Assembly (NCBI GenBank): GCA_946122785.1
Contig: CAMGYJ010000004.1
Location: 10,004,150 to 10,068,149, forward strand
From: Linum tenue
Taxonomy: Eukaryota > Streptophyta > Magnoliopsida > Malpighiales > Linaceae
DNA length: 64,000 nucleotides
Reading direction: 5' to 3'
Shown here piece by piece: positions 9,340 through 20,998 of the stretch. Position 1 is the stretch's first letter; every line of letters begins with the position of its first letter. The position numbers and the translations under genes are program-made. The notes under the pieces are model-generated. The model did not search any database. It worked only from the letters and a program-made list of their open reading frames with translations, and had not been told where the DNA came from.

Positions 9340-11237
9340 CATGTCATAGTGACATGCATGTCACCGTAGCAAAATCCCAATACTTATCCATATTATCATA
9401 ACTTTATTTCCATAAGGACTAATAATATCCCTAAATTATTCATACTATTAGGAATATATGCAAAATGATATTGTTTTTCTTTCCGGAGGTCACGTGGATC
9501 ATACTTCTCCAACCTATAAATTTTGAAGACCATTTGAACTGAAATACACACTCGGCCACCTAAGTAAAAATTCCACTTTTAACCCCAAGTTCCATCTGAA
9601 TCATTCTAGAAACCTCCACCTTCATGTCACTAAGCCACTTTGATGAACTCTAGGAAGAGTTGTATTTATTGAGATGAGCTCTTATTATAGGTGTGTTGAT
9701 TTCGTAAGTACGATCTTTCTGTAATTAAATTATGCAGGTATGATTAATAATTATGCACATTCTGAATATTTGTTTGATGGATGGTAATGAGATTGTAATA
9801 TACTTTAATATGTGGATCAAGGACAAGAGGGATTGATTGGACATTACAATTTCAGTTGATTATTAAATTTAAAGGATGTTAATTACGTGCGGACATGTTA
9901 CTACTATTTTGAGAATTTTCCCGATTCAAGATCGGAACTTTTGTTAATATTTGAGTTGAACTAGTTTAAAACCCATTTTAGTGGTATTAATTTCTAATCA
10001 ACATATGTATCCTCTTGAATTTACTGTGATCAGATGTTTGTATTGGGAATGATCAATTAAAAGGTTTGGTACCAGTACGTAATCTTTGTAAATACGACCT
10101 AGCTATACTATATAGTATATAGACATGGAGTATCATCCAATGTTGTTTTTTGGTAATGTCCTATAATACATGAGAAGTGGATGAGGTGCTAACACGTTCA
10201 TTACGGGTATTATAATATTTTTCTTTCCCTTTCCCTTCCTTTCTCCTCCCCTTGCATTTATTTATTTTACGTAGCTTTTCTAGATTTCATTTACAAATTA
10301 CAGTTTTGATATCTGAACTTAATAGGTATTAATATTTAATACTTAGAAATATTTTTTAACATCCGAGTACTAAAAATTGATGGAAAATTACATTTCAAAA
10401 CATGAATTTCCTCCCATAGTTTGGTACCTAAACTTTTAAAAATTTACAAACAGGTCCACTACTTGTAGCATGCTTTGAGGTTGTGGTATGTTTGAGGATT
10501 TGTTGCATGCTTGAGAAGGTTGTGGCATGCTTTGAGGTTGTGGCATAGTTCGTGGTCCCCCCTCATTCTTTTCTCCTCTTTCCCTGTTTTTCATAATACC
10601 AAGCGCCCCCTCTTTCCCTTTTCCCCTCATTAATAATAGTCAACTCATTTAAATGAAAAAAATTAACCAAATGAAATGTTCTTGTTAGCTGGAGCTAGTG
10701 TTAGCATCATGCTAACAAAAAAAGTATTAGCATACTAGCCTTTCCCACAACGCATGCACCACATGAATACAAAGTCACAACACATAGAAATCACTTGTAG
10801 TATTAATATTGAACGTGTGTGTAATATAAAATCCACAAGGAGTAATTATCCTTGAGATCCTATATATTTTCCGTAGCATACATATACGAGAAAAGGGGGA
10901 AAAAAATCATAACTTGACGAGGATAGTTTTCGTTTTCGTGACGAAGTAAGTATACTTATTTTGTAATCATTTTTTTTAGAATTCATTACATTCCTTTTTG
11001 TTTCTTAATTAATGACATAATCTTTCTGACTTGGTCTACTCTTTTGCTCTGTCATCGGCGGAGCCTCCTCTTGCTTATCTGATTTCTCCCCTGGCCCCTG
11101 CAAAAAGGAACATATATACAGAACAGTGTACAACAAAATAATTAATTAAAACACACTGAAAGCATATTAGAAAGCATCGATTTAAAAGGGAAAAGAAAAG
11201 GAAGGAGTCCTTAATTAATTACCATCATTTCTTCTTA
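9340..11237. other. AT-rich intergenic DNA, left flank of peptide unit 1
   Basis: No credible coding frame is seen. The stretch 9405-9500 matches 45480-45600, the left edge of another peptide unit, so it marks the border of the duplicated unit. A conserved block at about 11030-11110 matches 46040-46080; on the minus strand it reads as an acceptor-like sequence followed by GEKSDK codons in both copies, and may be a 3'-UTR or alternative terminal exon of family 1. Confidence 0.55.
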
Positions 11238-12069
11238 TTAGCAGCAGGTGACACACCAGTAGCGAGGGTATGTATCACAACAACCTCTGTTCCCAGTCCA
11301 CAACCCTGGCCTGTTGTTTGCACGTTTGTTCCTGTATTCCATGTTGACAACAACAGCAACAACCTTCGTTCTCGTTACTGAAAATTATAAGACATTTACG
11401 GGACATTTGAAACCTTTGATTTCGAAAATGGTATATTAATTTCCCCTTGGATAGAGAAGATGACTCTTTGTATTTGTTTTTTTCAATTTCCTTTTTAATA
11501 ATAATTTGACCCTTATCAAATAAAGAACACGTGTATTAAGATTATGTGTGGGTTTTAAAAATAATTTGTTTGAAAAACATAAAAAGAATGCATGAATTAT
11601 ACATGAAATGAACTATGGATACTAAATCGCACAAAAAAAGGGAGATTAAGTATGATCATTTTTCTATGTATTATGAATACACCATGCATTCTCTATATAT
11701 GCATTCTGTAGATTAAAACAAGTAAAAAAAACATTGTATTCTATTTCTACGTAATATAATGTTTAGTTAAAGGTTGTAAACGAAACCATTCTGATGTTGT
11801 CCATCTTAAAAATCATTCCGCCCCAAGCCCCCAACACATCTTAGATACATATATAGAGAATATGAAAGAGAGAATATGAAAGAGGTTGATGAAGGGAACT
11901 TGCCAGGTGAAAGAAGTAACTTCCTGGTGGCGGCGGCGGCGGCGGCGGGCATCGTCATCTGTGGTCGATTGTTCTCAAGATCACCAGCTGCATCCAAAGG
12001 CTCGAGGAAACCAAAAGCACAAACAAGAACTAGGAGAAGGAAAACAACCTTCCTCATTTTCATTGCCAT
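11238..12069 (-). CDS. Secreted cysteine-rich peptide, family 1, copy 1
   Basis: Exon 1 (12069-11904) encodes a signal peptide (MRKVVFLLLVLVCAFGF), an acidic and Ala-rich propeptide and RKLLLSP. Exon 2 (11377-11238) encodes a basic segment and a Cys-rich end (RGCCDTYPRYWCVTCC). With a GC donor (CTG|GCAAGT) and ttttcag acceptor the exons total 306 nt, giving 101 residues in frame. The nearby GT two bases downstream would give a different frame that loses the conserved C-terminus and stops early. A TATA box lies at 12118-12127. Compared with the copy at 47271-47675 the middle of exon 2 has compensating indels while both ends keep the frame. The target and role are unknown; it is likely extracellular. 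Confidence 0.62.
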
Positions 12070-12117
12070 TTTTCGCCTATGGACTAGTGGGTGAGTGTTC
12101 CCGTCGAGCTATTTGCA

Positions 12118-12127
12118 CTATTTATAA
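12118..12127 (-). promoter_or_regulatory. TATA box of family 1 copy 1
   Basis: The minus strand reads TTATAAATAG about 50 bp upstream of the ATG at 12069, a normal spacing for a short plant leader. The copy at 47.7 kb also has a TATA-like element at the matching place. Confidence 0.6.
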
Positions 12128-12289
12128 TCTATCAACGGCGCCCTAATAAGGAATATATTGATTACTTTCTTTATATATTAGGATTTAGGAGTTGCCATGA
12201 CATCATTAATGACTTCTTTTAATATATGTTTCGATTACTAATCAAACAACTAATTGGATGAATAGACATCGAGTCAGAAAGGACTCCTA

Positions 12290-12760
12290 AGTTATTCTTT
12301 CGTTGAAGGCAGGCTTTCCAAGATCAAAGTGAGGGCAATGATATTCCCATGCAGTGTTTACTTTGCTGAGGGATCCACATCCCCAATGTTGTTACTTTTA
12401 TGCAAATATTTGTCTTGCTTGGTGCTTCACGGATGTTTTGGATACTTAAAAATATTGATGCCGGCGGTGGACACGCTACTATTTCCGGCTAACTACATGC
12501 TATTTCGGAATCAGATGCCCTAGATCTTCACTACAAAAAAAAAAACAAAAAATCATTCGTCGAACAAGAATTGATCTAGTCTTAATATCACTAATATTAA
12601 AATTGATGTCCCAAATTTGAATAAGTTAAGTAGTAACTAAGCCACAAAAAATTAACCTATGAAAAAAAGAAGTAATGAAACACTTGAATCGAATCGAGCA
12701 AAACTAAGAAGGTCGTGTCTTATGGAGAACTTACATATGCAAAACTAAGAAGGTCGTGTC
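12290..12760. repeat. Shared spacer between divergent peptide genes (unit 1)
   Basis: This spacer, including ATTCCCATGCAGTGTTTAC at about 12340, recurs at 39058-40170, 47780-48273 and 62690-63290. It separates the minus-strand family 1 gene from the plus-strand family 2 gene. It shows that the four loci descend from one duplicated unit. No long frame is conserved in it. Confidence 0.8.
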
Positions 12761-12770
12761 TTACTTATGT

Positions 12771-12780
12771 TTATATAAGG
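12771..12780 (+). promoter_or_regulatory. TATA box of family 2 copy A
   Basis: TTATATAAGG lies about 100 bp before the ATG at 12874. The equivalent element TTATATAA is present at 63433-63440 before copy C, in the same surrounding sequence ending in ATATCGAACTG or ACATCGAACTG. Confidence 0.6.
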
Positions 12781-12873
12781 ACATCGAACTGATGACAAAA
12801 CATCTGAACTTCTCTCTAATTAAACACAGTAAAAACCATCAACTAATAATAATTCTCATATTCCGCCATCGCA

Positions 12874-13320
12874 ATGTCCTCTCGCAAGTTTGTTGCTGGC
12901 CTCCTGCCGTCAGTTGCTGCATTCATCATCCTCCTTTCATGCAAGCATTCCTCAGTACTCTTTTTCTTTCCCATTCCAGATTTCAGTAGTTATATATCCA
13001 TATATACAAAACTCCTTTTCTTCTTTTCTTTCTTTCATGAACTAATTATTGCAGGTCTTTCGGATTTCAACGAAGCAAGAACAAATACACAGTATGCGGG
13101 GAATGGTACTGCTCCAGATGTTAACTACTCTTCCAACGTCATTACACAGATCAAAGGTCGGAAGAATACGACGGCGTATGATTATGAATGTCAAACCGAC
13201 TGGGACTGTGCGAAAAAGTATTCCGATGGGTGCTTCGGCAGATGCGGGAACGAGTGCGGATTTTGCGGCGCGTTTTGCGGTGATCTATTCCGATGTCGGT
13301 GTATGTGTATTATGGGTTGA
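12874..13320 (+). CDS. Secreted cysteine-rich (defensin-like) peptide, family 2, copy A
   Basis: Exon 1 (12874-12940) encodes a signal peptide (FIILLS end). Exon 2 (13055-13320) encodes the mature region with ten Cys, including QTDWDCAKKYSDGCFGRC and a CRCMC end. The 114-bp intron is modelled as GC-AG, phase 1 (CAT|GCAAGC ... ttgcag), giving 110 residues. Because 114 is a multiple of three, the unspliced frame is also open, so an intron-retaining product of 148 residues is possible. The N-terminal mature segment has NEARTN as in copy C. Cys number and the terminal CxCxC resemble defensin-like secreted peptides, but I cannot assign a named family. Likely roles are antimicrobial or cell signalling; this is inference. 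Confidence 0.68.
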   Translation: MSSRKFVAGLLPSVAAFIILLSCKHSSVLFFFPIPDFSSYISIYTKLLFFFSFFHELIIAGLSDFNEARTNTQYAGNGTAPDVNYSSNVITQIKGRKNTTAYDYECQTDWDCAKKYSDGCFGRCGNECGFCGAFCGDLFRCRCMCIMG

Positions 13321-14165
13321 ATTGTTTATAAATAAGTTGCTAATTCCAGACTTCTTCCCACTTGATGGCCGAAGAGAGAAATGGAGGGTCTCATGATCAA
13401 TGAAATAATTGTGTTTGGTGTCGTAATTTTTTTTATATGAATAATACAGTTTGTTACCTCCTGTATCTCTGGAATAGATCCAACTATAAATGTTAACAGT
13501 AACTTGTTACTCACAATTAATCAGGGTGTCAATGGGTTGGGTTGATCAATGAGATTTTCATAAGCTCAAATTCAAATCGGTAGTTGCACTCGTCAAAAGA
13601 TATGGTAAAATGTCCCACTGTGTTTTGTAAAGAGAAAACCCAACGGGCGATGGGTACCCATGAGTGCATGGGTATCAATGGGTTCATAAATTTAACCACG
13701 AAATAATTCAGTTGAACACCCACATTCTTATATTATTGAAATTTTTTGTAGGAATAGTACCCATACCAGATCCGAGCCATCACTAGTACAAATACAAGAA
13801 AACAGTACCAGAACACAAAACGCGTTATCATTACACATAAATCCGTACCAATATATGACAGCCAGTAACATAGATACCACTACCAATAAGAGGGCAAATA
13901 CCATTACGAAAAATCTATACCAGTACAATTACAAACTAAAAACTAGTACGAAACTTGGTATCGTGGGAGTTGTGCAAGACGGGCGAGCATCGTGGAGGAT
14001 TGGGGATACGGGACTTACAACTTCACAATCAAGCACTTCTACTGAAATGGTAGTGGCGATTTGCAACAGAGAGACAAAGTTGGAAGAGGGAACTTATAGC
14101 ATTAAAATTCCCAAACCAAATCTCAGATTGGTGCACAAGGGAGATTGGAGGAGGAATGGGATGTA
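13321..14165. other. 3' flank of peptide unit 1, AT-rich
   Basis: The segment 13370-13500 matches 45100-45240, the 3'-UTR region of relic copy D, and 13500-13720 matches 45250-45420. No gene is visible. Short frames here are not conserved. Confidence 0.55.
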
Positions 14166-14169
14166 GCCC

Positions 14170-14655
14170 ATGGATGCAACTCATCAAGTTGAAGAATACG
14201 TTCTAGAAAATTACACAAGTTGAGCAGGGAAATGGCTTGTGGACTTCCTTTTGGCATGATGTCTGGATTAAAGGTACGCGTTTGACAGATGAGTTTCCGA
14301 GAGTGATGGCTGTTGCTAAATCCTCGAGTTCCCAAGTTGCGAACTAGCTGTGAAATGATGGTGAGACGTTACTGTGAGAAATTCCTTAAGTTTCTTCTTC
14401 GGGGAGCAACAACAAAGTTCGCAGGGTGTGGAGATTTCCCCTCCAAGTTCGCGTGGCAGCACTTGATACCTAGCAAGATCTCCTTATTTCTGTGGACGGT
14501 ATTCCAAAAGAAGATTCTAACTCTGGATAATCTGAAGAAGAGAGAGATCAACTTGCCGAACACATGCTCACTTTACAAGATGGAAGAGGAAAGTGTTAAC
14601 CATTTATTTGTGAGCTTCAATTTTGCGGTGAAGACTTGGTCTATAATCTGAGCTT
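14170..14655 (+). pseudogene. LINE fragment: reverse-transcriptase zinc-binding region
   Basis: The frame holds the zf-RVT region typical of plant LINEs (FPSKFAWQHLIPSKISLFLW, then a degenerate Cys/His cluster and FAVKTWSI). Upstream, in shifted frames with stops, are pieces resembling the GNGLWTSFWHDVWIKG segment that precedes it in LINE ORF2. No RT core or endonuclease is nearby, so this is an isolated remnant. Confidence 0.75.
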
Positions 14656-15190
14656 TCATTAGACTTGCTTTTGCATCCCCTTGGAATACCACCTCCGTAA
14701 GCCTCTTCAAAGAGCGCCACTAGATTGCATCTCGGAGAACCACCAATTCAGCTAGATAGGGATGTAGGATACTTTCATATTGAAAACTCTGCACAAAAAT
14801 CAAACTTCTTGTTTTGACTTTTCACAACTATCCCCCAACCGAGTGGGAACCTGATAACACTGCACCATCAATTTTTGGAGAACCTTATACTCAAAAAAAT
14901 TATAAAATATTAATTTATTTTTGTATTTAATAAATTTTTAGATATACTACCAAATTTTTGATAATATATACATCCATATAAAAATGCTACAATACCGCTT
15001 ATTTTTTCATTCGATATATAAATCTAGTTATAGAAGAAAATAAAAAATTTTAATAGCTCATTCGAAAAATTTGTACCAATTTATTACATAAAATTATATA
15101 AATTCACCATATATTTTAAATTTTATTTATAAAATAAAAAATAAGTGTACACGTATTCTACTCCCACCTCAACCCCTAAGTTTTTCTAAA
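14656..15190. other. AT-rich spacer, nothing recognised
   Basis: Very AT-rich DNA with no open frame of note between the LINE fragment and the gypsy gag remnant. I see no terminal repeats or target duplications that would define an element. Confidence 0.5.
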
Positions 15191-16402
15191 ATGGCATCCT
15201 AGTATTCCACACCTGCAGGAGGTATACCTCATAATCAAACTTAACGTCATCGGGACACTTGAGCAATTTAAAGATCCTCTCAACCTTCTTCAACCAATCT
15301 AGAGCCACTTTAAGATCTCTAGCCCCCGTAAAGGGTTCCGCTCCCATTTTTAGCATCTCTGGATAGTCCCTCTTATAAGGGACCTCTTGGTTACGAGACT
15401 CGACATTATTTTAAGCATCATTCTCAGCATTCTTTCCCCGGGGTCCATGTGATCCCCCTATTTATGGGTTGGCTGCTCCATCTCCTCCTTGAATTGACTC
15501 CATATGAAATCAATAAAACTTTACATTAGGATTCGGATCCGGATTCAGATCCATATTCAACTCATGATGTCGTTTGATTTAAAACTATGCATGACTCTCT
15601 ATCAAAACCAAGTAGTATACCGTGGGATCATATCCCAGCTCTGATACCACAAAATGTAAAACCCATACATACTTTAAAACATTCACAAGATCATACCATT
15701 TAAAACCTTTTACAAACCCGTGTAGTTGACAAACCAAACCATAATTTACATTATCTTTTAAAACTTCGAAACACATGACAGTAGAGAAGATCATCTTCTC
15801 TCAATATACGATAAACAAGTCATGTCGGAGTCCGAGTCCACCATCCCACCTCATAGATGCTGAGCTGAATCTTGTTGAGTCTCTTGACTTCTAGTCCAAA
15901 ACTTCTAATATGAGGAAGAATTATGACGGGGTGAGACGTCACCTCAATGAGCTAGTAAAAGCTAACCTATCAACAATGTCAATACAAACATAATATATGG
16001 TGAAGTCAAACCCAATGCTTAAACTCTTAGTTTCCCAGATAACCAATTTCAGTATTCACTTTGCCAAGGCATTCCATACATATAACCGTGCATAATTCAG
16101 TAATCACTCACACACACATGTTGGAGTCCGAGTCCACCATCCCACCTCATAGATGCTGAGCTAAGTCTTGTTGAGTCCCTTGACTTCTAGTCCAAAACTT
16201 CTAATATGAGGAAGAATTATGACGGGGTGAGACGTCACCTCAATGAGCTAGTAAAAGCTAGCCTATCAACAATATCAATACAAACATAATATATGGTGAA
16301 GTCAAACCCAATGCTTAAACTCTTAGTTTCCCAGATAACCAATTTCAGGAGTCACTTTGCCAAGGCATTCCATCATATAACCGTGCATAATTCAGTAATC
16401 AA

Positions 16403-16433
<31 letters not shown>

Positions 16434-17212
16434 GAATCAAGTGATCAAACAATTCTCAACAATAACATGGCGATCAAACAATTCTTTAGTTAGCCACATA
16501 CACAGAATCATACACTATCATTATTTAAACATTCTCAACCATAACATCATATATGAGCATGACATCACCTGTTGGCTTTCCATTCCATATACTCATAGGA
16601 TTACCGAGACCACATTTGGCCTTATAGGCTCTCCAATATCATACGATAACCAATTGGGCTATCTTAGTATCACACGATAGCCAATTAGGCTATCCCAATA
16701 ACATTATACGGTAATTCAACCTATTCTACATCAATATACATGTCACAGACTCACAGTTTCATTCGTAATTAGCAATCATCATTGGTCACTTTTCACATAT
16801 ATCAACACATAGCTATACATTCATAGCAACCATCCATAATGCACACATGGAAAAGTCATATGCACACATATAAACATGACCTCTCAACCATTCCACATAA
16901 CACATTTCATATTCGGGCCGCTTCATGACCCAAATATCATATTTGTATCTATACGGTTAATAGGTTAGAGTTTACTCACAATTCGATCGCTAATCCGCAA
17001 GCCCTTCGCCCTTCGAGGATTCCCTGCCTTTCTGTTTTCCTTTAATTACAGAATTAACACACCATTCAGTTATATATTACACATAGGGAGTCCATATAAT
17101 CATATTAGGGTTACAGTTCCCCAATGGTTCGAAGAAAACACGAATTTTAGGGTAAAAATGGGACACACTTGATCTGGTCTTCCCCTGAGGTTGCACGACC
17201 CTGCATTTCATC
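15190..17212 (-). mobile_element. Tekay/Del-like Ty3/gypsy remnant: LTR, primer-binding site and gag fragment
   Basis: On the minus strand an LTR ends at about 15655 in ...TTTTACA, followed by a 5-bp spacer and a tRNA-Met-type primer-binding site TGGTATCAGAGC (15649-15638). Gag follows in degenerate form (GAEPFTGARDLKVALDWLKK at about 15340) and is lost by 15190. The LTR contains a 296-bp tandem duplication and a CA repeat. Its 5' end is cut off at about 17212, where it abuts the polypurine tract of the next gypsy element. Confidence 0.7.
15827..16418. repeat. 296-bp tandem duplication inside the LTR, with (CA)n
   Basis: GGAGTCCGAGTCCACCATCC starts at 15827 and again at 16123. Both copies contain GACGGGGTGAGACGTCACC. 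The second copy ends in a CA microsatellite of about 28 bp at 16403-16430. The copies are nearly identical. Confidence 0.85.
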
Positions 17213-17975
17213 AAATTCCCCCACACTTAACCGTTTGCTTGTCCCCAAGAAAACCAAGTTAGATACAAGGTAAGCTCAACACATTTCAATCATACCAACT
17301 TTGGGGACATATCATATAGGCGGAGAACACGTGAATCCTACTGGCTTTTGATCATTGACATATGGAAAACTCAACAGCAACCTAGACAACCACCACAGAG
17401 GACATTCGAGTGCAGCAAAATCGGGTAAAGGAAGAGGAATCCTTTCTATTCACCAACCAACATAGACTTGACTCAAGCACTTAACCAAGACAGTCATCGC
17501 ATGCATCAAACTCAAGACATCAGAATCAAGATCGAGCCATCTAGGTCCTCACCGGGGTAAAGAGCATAAAGAACAAAGAAATGAATTGCTCACTCTTGAC
17601 CAGTGGGGTCAGGACAATTTGATGCGAAAAATGCGCATGCTTATTCTCTCAAATTCTAACGCCTCTTCACCATGATGGCAGCCTCTAAATGTTAGAGTTC
17701 ACACAAGGGATGTCACCACTAACTAATTTGGAGGTCTTAGACACAGGTTCAAGTGACTAGCTAGGGTCTTGGACATGGGGGAAAAGCCTTTTAGGTGGTG
17801 TAAGTATTCATAGCACAAGGTTCCACAGTTCCAAACCCAACACATTCACAACCAATCAAACCAGTTACTTCCTTTTTTCCATTCTGCATTATTCAAATTC
17901 TTTAGAGCACAAGAGCGAAGAGGTCACAATAATGTTAGTATTTCCAAGCCAGACTGCTAAGAAACACTAATTAAT

Positions 17976-19488
17976 GGGGTAAATTGCAAGGTTGGTCACT
18001 GAAAGTGCTAAGACATTTATGTTTGGTCACTAAAAGTATTTTATCCATTCGTGGTCACTAGAAGTGGTTAAATGTTCACGTTTGATCACTCTCCGTTAAT
18101 CTCCGTCAGATTCCATTAACACCGTTAGTATGTTGCTGATGTGGCTAACAGAAGTGCTTACTCAGCCAACTTTAACATGCCACATCACAAAACCCTATCC
18201 ACCAGGCCACCACATCATAATTCCTAACTCAAGTCCAACCCATAACCCAACCTTCTCTTTTGACCAACTCAACTCATTAACCCCTCTTCCCAACCAAATA
18301 TCATCCCTGCCATTGCTTCAAGATAGAACCTGTGACCCCCTTTTCCCCATCTCCTCGTCTGTGTTCCCAAATTCTTTGACTAGGCAGAGACGCAAGATAG
18401 AACCCACCAACATTTGCATACAACGCCAACCAATGCTTAGTTGTTCCTCTTGCATTGGGTATTGGGGTTTGGAATCGGCACTTGGGTATGAATTGTGTAC
18501 CGCCGCAATAGCCCACCCCCCGAGATTTTGAAGAAGACGATTGTGGGTTCTAAATCCCTAAGGGTTCTGTGTTTCAGCGGGGTTGGTGTGGTTGGCTTGT
18601 TTGGTGGTTGTGCTTTGTGATTAGGGTTTTATTTTCTAGGTTTTCATAAGGGGTGGAGGTTTTTAGGAATCAATTTGGCTGGGAGGGGATATTTGTTGAA
18701 GTTGGAAGTGGAAGTTTGGATCACGCAATGGAGGGTTTATTGCAATCTCATCTCAGTCGCTAATTAACTTGCTTCTCACTTTGGAGAGTATCAAATGGCG
18801 TCTAACAGCGCACACTGGAGGGTTTTTTATGTGACAAAAGTTCAGCGATGGACACGGGAAATCGAGGAGACTAGAAGAGAGCAAAGTCGGACGAGAGCGG
18901 CGGCAACTGTAGGTATGGTGGTGTCGGTGGGATGATAGGGATTCCTCCTCTGCATCCTCTCGTCTTGATCTGCAAACCCTCGACGTTGTTGACTTGGCTG
19001 AGGATGGTGTTGTAGGTGGCATCGGAGTGTGGGGTGAATCCCAACACCAACTCTGGTTGCGGGCAAGGAGGATAGTATATGATCGCCACTGTTTGCAACC
19101 CATCCTTCATCTTCACCGCCTTCTCGTTTTCCTTCACCTCGACTGCCTCTTCTATCGTCACAAGGAAGAAAGCAGAGTTGATTGACTAAATTTTTAGGTC
19201 TGGCGGGTCAAAAGAGAAGGTTGGGTTATGGGTTGGGCTTGGGTTATGATTTCTGATGTGGCGGGTCGGGTGTTATGATGTGGCATTTTAAATTTGGTTG
19301 ATTAGGCACTTCTGTTAGCCACATTAGCAAAATATTGACGGTGTTAACGGAGGATGACGGAGACTAACGGAGAGTGACCAAACGTGAAAGTTTAACTACT
19401 TCTAGTGACCACGAATAAAATAAAATACTTTTAGTGATCAAACGTGACGTTTTTAACACTTTCAGTGACCAACCTTACAATTTACCCC
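17976..19488. mobile_element. Mutator-like element with captured gene fragment (Pack-MULE)
   Basis: The element starts GGGGTAAATTG and ends CAATTTACCCC, with imperfect terminal inverted repeats of about 290 bp (17976-18266 and 19196-19488). It is flanked by a perfect 9-bp target duplication CTAATTAAT (17967-17975 and 19489-19497), the signature of Mutator-like elements. There is no transposase inside. The interior carries a captured plant gene piece. It is inserted in the 3' region of the gypsy element, so it is younger than that element. Confidence 0.9.
18950..19161 (-). pseudogene. Captured fragment of a 2-oxoglutarate/Fe(II) dioxygenase gene
   Basis: The minus frame reads YYPPCPQPELVLGFTPHSDA, then VNNVEGLQIKT, which is the conserved core of plant 2OG-Fe(II) oxygenases (flavonoid or hormone type). 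The iron-binding His and Asp of the HxD motif are present (HSD). The distal His and the 2-oxoglutarate-binding Arg are outside the captured piece. It lies between MULE inverted repeats and is not a functional enzyme. Confidence 0.82.
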
Positions 19489-20998
19489 CTAATTAATGAT
19501 TATGATTCAACTTTTTGGTAGTGGCTCTCTTTTGCTTTCATTCACCTTTTTCCCCCTTTTCTTTCATTTTTTTTCATTTCTTGAGAGAACCACCACCTCT
19601 GCACATTTTTCGAACACATGCCCAACTTTTAAACACTACCTCCAACCCTCACATTATTTGTAGCAGAAACAGCAGAGAACAAGCAAAAACCACTCTGTGG
19701 AACCTTCTAAGAGATGTAAAAGGGTGATTTTCCATTGTAGACCAAAAGAAAGGAAAGTACACGACTCAAAGGGGCTGACTAGGGGGTATGACACACCAGG
19801 ACAGTCAATTTGGTCGTGGGCTATTCTTATGCCTCCATAATCTTAGCCAGTGACAACAAGAATGCTCCACATCATGGAAGAGTGAACTATCGCACAAGAA
19901 AGAAACGAGCTGGCTCAAATCTCACATGGCTACCTATATGCTCTATCTCTAATTTTGATTCCCTGAACTAGATGCATAAACGACCATCAAGAGCAAGTGA
20001 TCAATCCAAGTCACAATTGGTAAGCAAACAGTTGACAAACTGAACCCCTACACAACTCTACTGCAATCACAGTCATCATTATAGGTTATCCCAGTCACAA
20101 TCCAGTTGTCATGCATCAATTCGAAAGCCATTCGATTCACCAATCAAACCCACAGTGCCAATATGATCATGCAAACATCAGTACTTGGAGCCCTCAAATC
20201 TCGAGATTTGGACAGCGGACTAGGATCCAAGCACACATATATAAGTTCCAACCAATACAAAGCACCCCCCACACTTAAGTTCGACATTGCCCTCAATGGA
20301 GCAGAGGGAAGGATAAGGGGAACGATGTTACCGGAAGGAAAGACTGTCGGGGGACTGGAAGTGGACCAGTCAGCGGGGGACAGACGGAACGACGGAACAA
20401 TTCTGCACGAAGGGAACATAAAGAACACACTAGCACACTGTGCTTTAGGGATCAGAGTTAGCCCAGATGGCCACAAAATGGACAATCCACAAAAAAGAAA
20501 GAAAAAAATAACACACAAAAGACTCAGTTCAAGCTCCGCACACACATGGAGCAAACAAGAAAAGTCTAAAACAAAAACACATTCGAAGGGGGGACGAGTA
20601 CAGACTACTTGTCGCCAAGGTTGTCAAGGTCGATGTCGTCCATGAAGCCATCATCACTGGCTGGTGGGGGTGGAAATGGGGAGTCCTCTCAGGGAGTCCT
20701 CTAGACTGGCTGCTCTCCTAGTATCAGCTGGAGCAGGTGCTGCTGGACCTCCTGCATACGCCAAGCCCGGCCCCGCTCCCTCTCGATGTGATCAAGGGTC
20801 ACCCCCTGCTTGGCCTCCATGCGGTAAAGGCGCTCATCATATGCAGCCATCCGGGTGTTATACTCGGCCAGGTGAGCCGAGTACTGCTGCTGGAACTGTA
20901 GATGATGGTCGAGGAGCTGCTGATTCTGGAGATTCAGCTGCTGGAACTGGTGAGTGAAGTAGTCCTGGGATGGAAATGTGGAGCTACCACCCCCATGC
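19489..20998 (-). other. Non-coding 3' region of the gypsy element
   Basis: No reliable gene. The segment 20170-20310 (minus strand: ...GAGGGCAATGTCGAACTTAAG then TGTGGGGGG) is homologous to 31150-31280 in the second gypsy element, confirming that this is internal element sequence. Plus and minus frames of 136-179 codons here are not conserved between the two elements. Confidence 0.6.

Noticed and set aside
12939..13054. GT donors for the peptide-gene introns
   Set aside because: The GT two bases after the proposed GC donor, where present, gives early stops and loses the conserved cysteine frame. The GC-AG model restores all four genes, although only transcripts can settle it.
18130..18531. 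133-codon plus-strand frame
   Set aside because: It starts inside the MULE inverted repeat and has no domain; likely chance.
20106..20645. 179-codon plus and 136-codon minus frames
   Set aside because: They lie in the non-coding 3' region of the gypsy element, and the related element at 31.1-31.3 kb does not keep either frame.
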